From: SAR202 cluster bacterium
Lineage (GTDB): Bacteria; Chloroflexota; Dehalococcoidia; Lucifugimonadales; JASMAO01
NCBI GenBank assembly: GCA_030754315.1
Contig: JASMAO010000009.1
Location: forward strand, 1-18,882
Direction: 5' to 3'
DNA length: 18,882 nucleotides
Under the pieces are notes generated by a model. It was not told the DNA's origin. It did no database searches and saw only the letters and a list, made by a program, of their open reading frames with translations. Shown piece after piece: positions 15,224-18,882 of this stretch. Within the stretch, counting starts at the first letter, position 1, and each line of letters opens with the position of its first letter. Made by a program: the position numbers and the translations under genes.

Positions 15224-15481
15224 ATGCTACTAATCCCATGCCCGTGGTGCGGTCCCCGTGAGGAAAATGAGTTCACGTATGGCGGCGAGGCTGACATAGT
15301 ACGTCCTGTAGAACCGGACTCTTTGACTGACTCAGAGTGGGCCAACTACCTATTCATGCGTAAGAATCCGCGTGGTCTCCATCATGAGCAATGGGTCCAC
15401 ACATTTGGTTGCCGCCAATGGTTCAATGTCCAAAGGGACACAGTCACATATCAAATTACAGCCACTGATAATCTGCGCTAA
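15224..15481 (+). CDS. soxD: Heterotetrameric sarcosine oxidase, delta subunit
   Basis: An 85-residue zinc-binding subunit that packs between the alpha and beta chains. The expected ligands are all present: Cys6 and Cys9 (CPWC), His59 and Cys63 (HTFGC). The family patterns NEFTYGGEA and WANYLFMRKNPRG are also clear. The ATG at 15224 is preceded by GAGGAG 5 bases upstream. A longer frame from 15176 overlaps soxB and adds 16 residues with no family similarity, so I reject it. It lies 13 bases after soxB and 20 bases before soxA. Confidence 0.96.
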   Translation: MLLIPCPWCGPREENEFTYGGEADIVRPVEPDSLTDSEWANYLFMRKNPRGLHHEQWVHTFGCRQWFNVQRDTVTYQITATDNLR

Positions 15482-15490
15482 GAACTCGAA

Positions 15491-15496
15491 GAGGAG
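15491..15496 (+). promoter_or_regulatory. Ribosome binding site supporting the TTG start of soxA
   Basis: GAGGAG lies 5 bases upstream of the TTG at 15502. That position gives the family-typical soxA N-terminus RLSHGGRIDR, so the rare start codon is well supported. Confidence 0.75.
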
Positions 15497-15501
15497 CAAA
15501 A

Positions 15502-18500
15502 TTGACCTCCCATCACCATCGTCTTTCTCATGGCGGCCGTATCGACCGTGACAAGCCGCTCAAGTTCACCTTCAACGGAACCTCCCTCCAAGGATTTCAT
15601 GGAGATACCCTAGCTTCAGCGTTGCTGGCCAATGGCGTCAGGGTCGTGGCGCGAAGCCTAAAATACCACAGGCCTAGGGGTGTAGTCGGTGCTGGCTCGG
15701 AAGAATCTAACGCCATGGTTAAAATAGGCCTGGGAGCCGGTGCCTCGCCCAACCAGATGGCGACACAGGTGAGTCTTTACAATGAACTCGACGCGTATAG
15801 CCTGAACTGCTGGCCTAGTCCTAATTTCGACATCGGTGCGATTATCGGAGTCTTTTCTCGTTTCATGCCCCCGGGGTTTTACTACAAAACTTTCATGTGG
15901 CCACAAAACGCCTGGAGGATTTACGAAGGTGTCATTAAGAGGGCCTCTGGGTATGGCACTGCCCCCGAAGCACCAGACCCAGACCGTTACGACCAAATCA
16001 ACGCCCACGTTGACGTCCTAGTCATCGGGGGAGGGCCAGCAGGACTGTCAGCAGCCCTCGAGGCAGGCAGGGCCGGAGCACGCGTACTGATTGCCGACGA
16101 GCAAAACGAGATGGGGGGCAGTTTGCTATCCGATCGAGGCCTGGCAAACGGAGCGCTGGCAACTGATTGGCTGAAAGCATCTCTAAGCGAATTAGATGCT
16201 ATGGACGAAGTAACCGTTCTGAAACACGCCACTGCATTCGGGTACTACGACCATAACTTTCTAGGGATTGCCGAAAGCGTTTCGGACCACCTTCTCTCTG
16301 ATAGCAACACCGTACCTAGGCAACGGTTATGGCGAATTAGAGCTAATCACGTAATCTTGGCCACTGGTGCAATCGAGAGGCCCCTCGTATTTCCGAACAA
16401 CGACCGCCCGGGCGTCATGCTGGCATCAGCAGTATCCACTTACATAAACCGGTACGCTGTAAACCCCGCCATCAAAGCGGTGGTATTTACTAATAACGAC
16501 AACGCCTACCAATCAGCTCTGGATCTCCATAGAATCGGTGTACATGTATCTGCTGTTATAGATGTTAGGCCCAAACCGATAGGCAAACTCGCCGAGCAAG
16601 TTCGAGGCTTAGGTATAACTGTACTTGAAGGGCACGTTGTAGTGGATGTGAAAGGTGGGAAAAGTGTAAACGGTGTTACGGTGATGCCCCTAGATCGCAG
16701 CGGAAACGCGGTTGTTGGGAAAAGCCATCGACTCGACTGCGACCTAGTAGCGATCTCGGGAGGCTGGAACCCAACCGTCCATCTGCACTGTCAATCCGGT
16801 GGTACGTTGCGCTACGATCCCGGCACATCAAGTTTTATTCCTGATAGTGTAATGCAAGCAATGCAGAACGCCGGTTCCTGCAAAGGGAGCTTTACCCTCG
16901 AGCAGTGCCTAATGGACGGCAGATTAGCAGGCGCAAAAGCGGCCCGGGAAATTGGTCTGAGACTGGATACTTCCAGTGGAAACAATGCGACCGTGCAGAG
17001 CCCACCACAAGAGCCTGTGACGCCCATGTGGCTAGTGCCTTCACCCAAACCTCTAGGTCTCGGGCCAAAGCAATTCGTGGATCTACAAACTGATACTACT
17101 GCGGCGGATATTGCGATTGCGGTGCGAGAGGGTTACGAATCCATCGAACACATTAAGCGCTATACCACATGCGGGATGGGGACGGACCAGGGCAAACTCG
17201 GCAACGTCAACGCTATAGGCATTTTGGCGAACCTAAAAGGGACAGATCCGGAAACAATAGGGGCCACCACCTATCGACCCATGTACACTCCCGTCCCTTT
17301 CGGAACGGTAGCTGGGCGTTCCATAGGATCTCTATTTGACCCTGTACGTAAGACATCCATCCATCAGTGGCACGAAGAATCAGGTGCCCTCTTCGAGAAC
17401 GTAGGTCAATGGAAACGTCCTTGGTATTACCCTCGTCCGACGGAATCTATGCAAGACGCCGTTTACAGGGAATGTATGGCAACAAGAACGGGCGTAAGTT
17501 TACTGGACGCTTCTACTCTAGGCAAAATCGAGATCAAGGGACCAGATGCGACTACCATGCTTAATATGATCTACACCAATGCCTGGTCTAAGCTTGAGAT
17601 AGGGCGCTGCCGGTACGGACTCATGCTTGGGGAAGACGGTATGCTGCTTGACGATGGAGTGACAGCTCGCCTTGGGGAATACCACTACTTAATGCACACC
17701 ACAACTGGCGGTGCTGCAACCGTGATGGCATGGCTGGAGCGATGGCTGCAGACAGAGTGGCGAGATCTCGAGGTGTACCTGACGTCTACAACAGACCACT
17801 GGACAACCATTTCCATCAACGGCCCAGATAGTCGGCGAGTCGTCGGGAAACTATCAAACGACATCGACTTCTCAAATGAGGCCTTTCCATTCATGTCCAT
17901 CCGTCATGGCACCGTGGCAGGCGTCCCAGCAAGAGTATTCAGAGTAAGCTTTGTCGGTGAACTATCCTACGAAATCAATGTCTCATCCAATCACGGCCGA
18001 CGTATTTGGGAGGCTGTAATAGAAGCAGGTATAGAATACGGAATTACTCCTTTGGGGACCGAGGCGATGCACGTCTTGAGAGCTGAAAAAGGCTACATAA
18101 TAGTCGGCCAAGACACTGACGGCTCTGTCACTCCCAACGACCTAGGAATGGACTGGATCGTCTCTAAACGTAAGAAAGATTTCCTGGGCAAACGTTCTTT
18201 GTACAGATCCGACATACTTCGACAAGACAGGAAACAGATGGTTGGCCTATTAACAGATGATCCCCACGTGGTGCTGCCTGAAGGCGGACAAATAGTGGAC
18301 AACACCTCTGCCGCCATCCCTGTGCCAATGGTCGGGCATGTCACATCTAGTTATATGAGTCCTTTCTTGAAACGATCCATCGCCCTAGCACTGATCAAAG
18401 GTGGCCACTCAATAATTGGAGAGAAGGTGTATATACCCCTTGAGAACGGGAAAACAGTATCTGCGATGATTGTAGATCGGGTCTTCTACGATCGGGAAGG

Positions 18501-18519
18501 AGCACGCCAGGATGAGTGA
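15502..18519 (+). CDS. soxA: Heterotetrameric sarcosine oxidase, alpha subunit
   Basis: A 1005-residue subunit of usual length, starting at TTG. It begins with RLSHGGRIDR and a 2Fe-2S-ferredoxin-like domain (about 18-75) without the cysteine cluster, as in known SoxA. A NAD-binding flavoprotein-type domain follows, with DVLVIGGGPAGLSAA (171-185) and ILATGAIERPLVFP (285-298). The connector RYTTCGMGTDQGKLGNVN (553-570) is characteristic. A GcvT-like folate domain fills about 640-1000, with RVSFVGELSYEINV (814-827) and RAEKGYIIVGQDTDG (860-874). This domain captures the one-carbon unit released at the beta subunit and forms 5,10-methylene-tetrahydrofolate. The stop overlaps the soxG start as ATGAGTGA. 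The His-His-His near the N-terminus is natural sequence and not a tag. Confidence 0.97.
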   Translation: MTSHHHRLSHGGRIDRDKPLKFTFNGTSLQGFHGDTLASALLANGVRVVARSLKYHRPRGVVGAGSEESNAMVKIGLGAGASPNQMATQVSLYNELDAYSLNCWPSPNFDIGAIIGVFSRFMPPGFYYKTFMWPQNAWRIYEGVIKRASGYGTAPEAPDPDRYDQINAHVDVLVIGGGPAGLSAALEAGRAGARVLIADEQNEMGGSLLSDRGLANGALATDWLKASLSELDAMDEVTVLKHATAFGYYDHNFLGIAESVSDHLLSDSNTVPRQRLWRIRANHVILATGAIERPLVFPNNDRPGVMLASAVSTYINRYAVNPAIKAVVFTNNDNAYQSALDLHRIGVHVSAVIDVRPKPIGKLAEQVRGLGITVLEGHVVVDVKGGKSVNGVTVMPLDRSGNAVVGKSHRLDCDLVAISGGWNPTVHLHCQSGGTLRYDPGTSSFIPDSVMQAMQNAGSCKGSFTLEQCLMDGRLAGAKAAREIGLRLDTSSGNNATVQSPPQEPVTPMWLVPSPKPLGLGPKQFVDLQTDTTAADIAIAVREGYESIEHIKRYTTCGMGTDQGKLGNVNAIGILANLKGTDPETIGATTYRPMYTPVPFGTVAGRSIGSLFDPVRKTSIHQWHEESGALFENVGQWKRPWYYPRPTESMQDAVYRECMATRTGVSLLDASTLGKIEIKGPDATTMLNMIYTNAWSKLEIGRCRYGLMLGEDGMLLDDGVTARLGEYHYLMHTTTGGAATVMAWLERWLQTEWRDLEVYLTSTTDHWTTISINGPDSRRVVGKLSNDIDFSNEAFPFMSIRHGTVAGVPARVFRVSFVGELSYEINVSSNHGRRIWEAVIEAGIEYGITPLGTEAMHVLRAEKGYIIVGQDTDGSVTPNDLGMDWIVSKRKKDFLGKRSLYRSDILRQDRKQMVGLLTDDPHVVLPEGGQIVDNTSAAIPVPMVGHVTSSYMSPFLKRSIALALIKGGHSIIGEKVYIPLENGKTVSAMIVDRVFYDREGARQDE

Positions 18520-18882
18520 CACACCCCTCCGTCAGAGTCCCCTAGCTCAGTTTGTTTCAGAAAATCGAGCTACTGTCCCCACCAGGGAGGGTAGCGTTCT
18601 ACTCACAGAAATACCCTTGTTGGGATACGTTAATCTAAGGGGCAACCCGAACGAACAAAGGTTCCTAAAAGCTGTGGAAAAAACACTTGGAGTGAACCTG
18701 CCTCTGAAACCCAACACGGGGTCTGTCACCAACACAGTAAGCGTTCTATGGTTAGCCCCTGACGAGTGGCTTTTAATAACACCTTCGGATCAAGAAACCC
18801 AACTGGTTCAAACCCTCGGAGACTCTCTCGGTCAAATACCCACATCAGTTACAGACATAACCGGCAGCCAAACCCTCCTGAA
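18512..18882 (+). CDS. soxG: Heterotetrameric sarcosine oxidase, gamma subunit (partial, runs off the window)
   Basis: An open frame from the ATG at 18512 continues to the window end without a stop, giving 123 complete codons of a family that is usually near 200 residues. It has the GcvT-like SoxG pattern: LLTEIPLLGYVNLRGN (about 31-46), VLWLAPDEWLLITP (about 81-94) and VTDITGSQTLL near the break. GGGAAGGAG lies 9 bases upstream, and the start overlaps the soxA stop by 8 bases (ATGAGTGA), so translation is coupled. The gamma chain completes the alpha-beta-gamma-delta sarcosine oxidase. The 3' end is missing only because the window ends. Confidence 0.92.
   Translation, partial: MSDTPLRQSPLAQFVSENRATVPTREGSVLLTEIPLLGYVNLRGNPNEQRFLKAVEKTLGVNLPLKPNTGSVTNTVSVLWLAPDEWLLITPSDQETQLVQTLGDSLGQIPTSVTDITGSQTLL

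Noticed and set aside
15502..15540. His-His-His near the soxA N-terminus as a cloning tag
   Set aside because: It is followed directly by the native RLSHGGRIDR motif, uses mixed codons and has no vector sequence nearby.
1..18882. Transfer RNA genes, ribosomal RNA, CRISPR arrays, insertion sequences or phage genes
   Set aside because: No cloverleaf, spaced direct repeats, transposase motif or terminal inverted repeats were seen in reading either strand; the intergenic gaps are short.

Overview
The window is a gene-dense, intron-free bacterial segment of roughly balanced base composition. It holds twelve protein-coding genes (the last runs off the right edge, and the first may begin before the left edge) and no RNA gene, insertion sequence, phage gene or CRISPR array that I can see. 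Flavin N-demethylases, a phytanoyl-CoA-type dioxygenase, a Gfo/Idh/MocA oxidoreductase and a large FG-GAP propeller together recall uncultured heterotrophs such as SAR202-type Chloroflexota or sponge-associated lineages. That is an impression from gene content only; no marker gene here fixes the taxonomy.

Left part (1-4571): an NHL-repeat propeller on the + strand converges on two overlapping ABC exporter half-transporter genes on the - strand. Their motifs fit an obligate heterodimer with one degenerate ATP site: Asp replaces the catalytic Glu in one protein, and LSVGQ replaces LSGGQ in the other.

Middle part (4819-12024, all - strand): transcription would run from a strong predicted promoter at about 12067-12095 through a dimethylglycine/sarcosine dehydrogenase-like flavoprotein with a GcvT domain, a PhyH-family Fe(II)/2-oxoglutarate dioxygenase, a Gfo/Idh/MocA oxidoreductase (start and stop overlap in TTGA), and a 911-residue FG-GAP protein with about fourteen blades. 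The first three look like one catabolic unit for a methylated or otherwise oxidisable small molecule whose identity cannot be read from the sequence.

Right part (12151-18882): an EVE-domain gene (+) converges on leuB (-), which has a near-consensus promoter. leuB diverges from a sarcosine oxidase operon soxB-soxD-soxA-soxG (+), tightly spaced and with good ribosome binding sites. This heterotetramer converts sarcosine, O2 and tetrahydrofolate to glycine, H2O2 and 5,10-methylene-tetrahydrofolate. With the dehydrogenase on the other strand, the window encodes two folate-linked N-demethylation systems, suggesting use of N-methylated amines such as betaine-derived dimethylglycine and sarcosine as a source of glycine and one-carbon units.

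No clearly new multi-gene system was found. The points most worth a second look are the double seven-bladed propeller without a signal peptide, the dehydrogenase/dioxygenase/oxidoreductase unit, and the degenerate ABC heterodimer.
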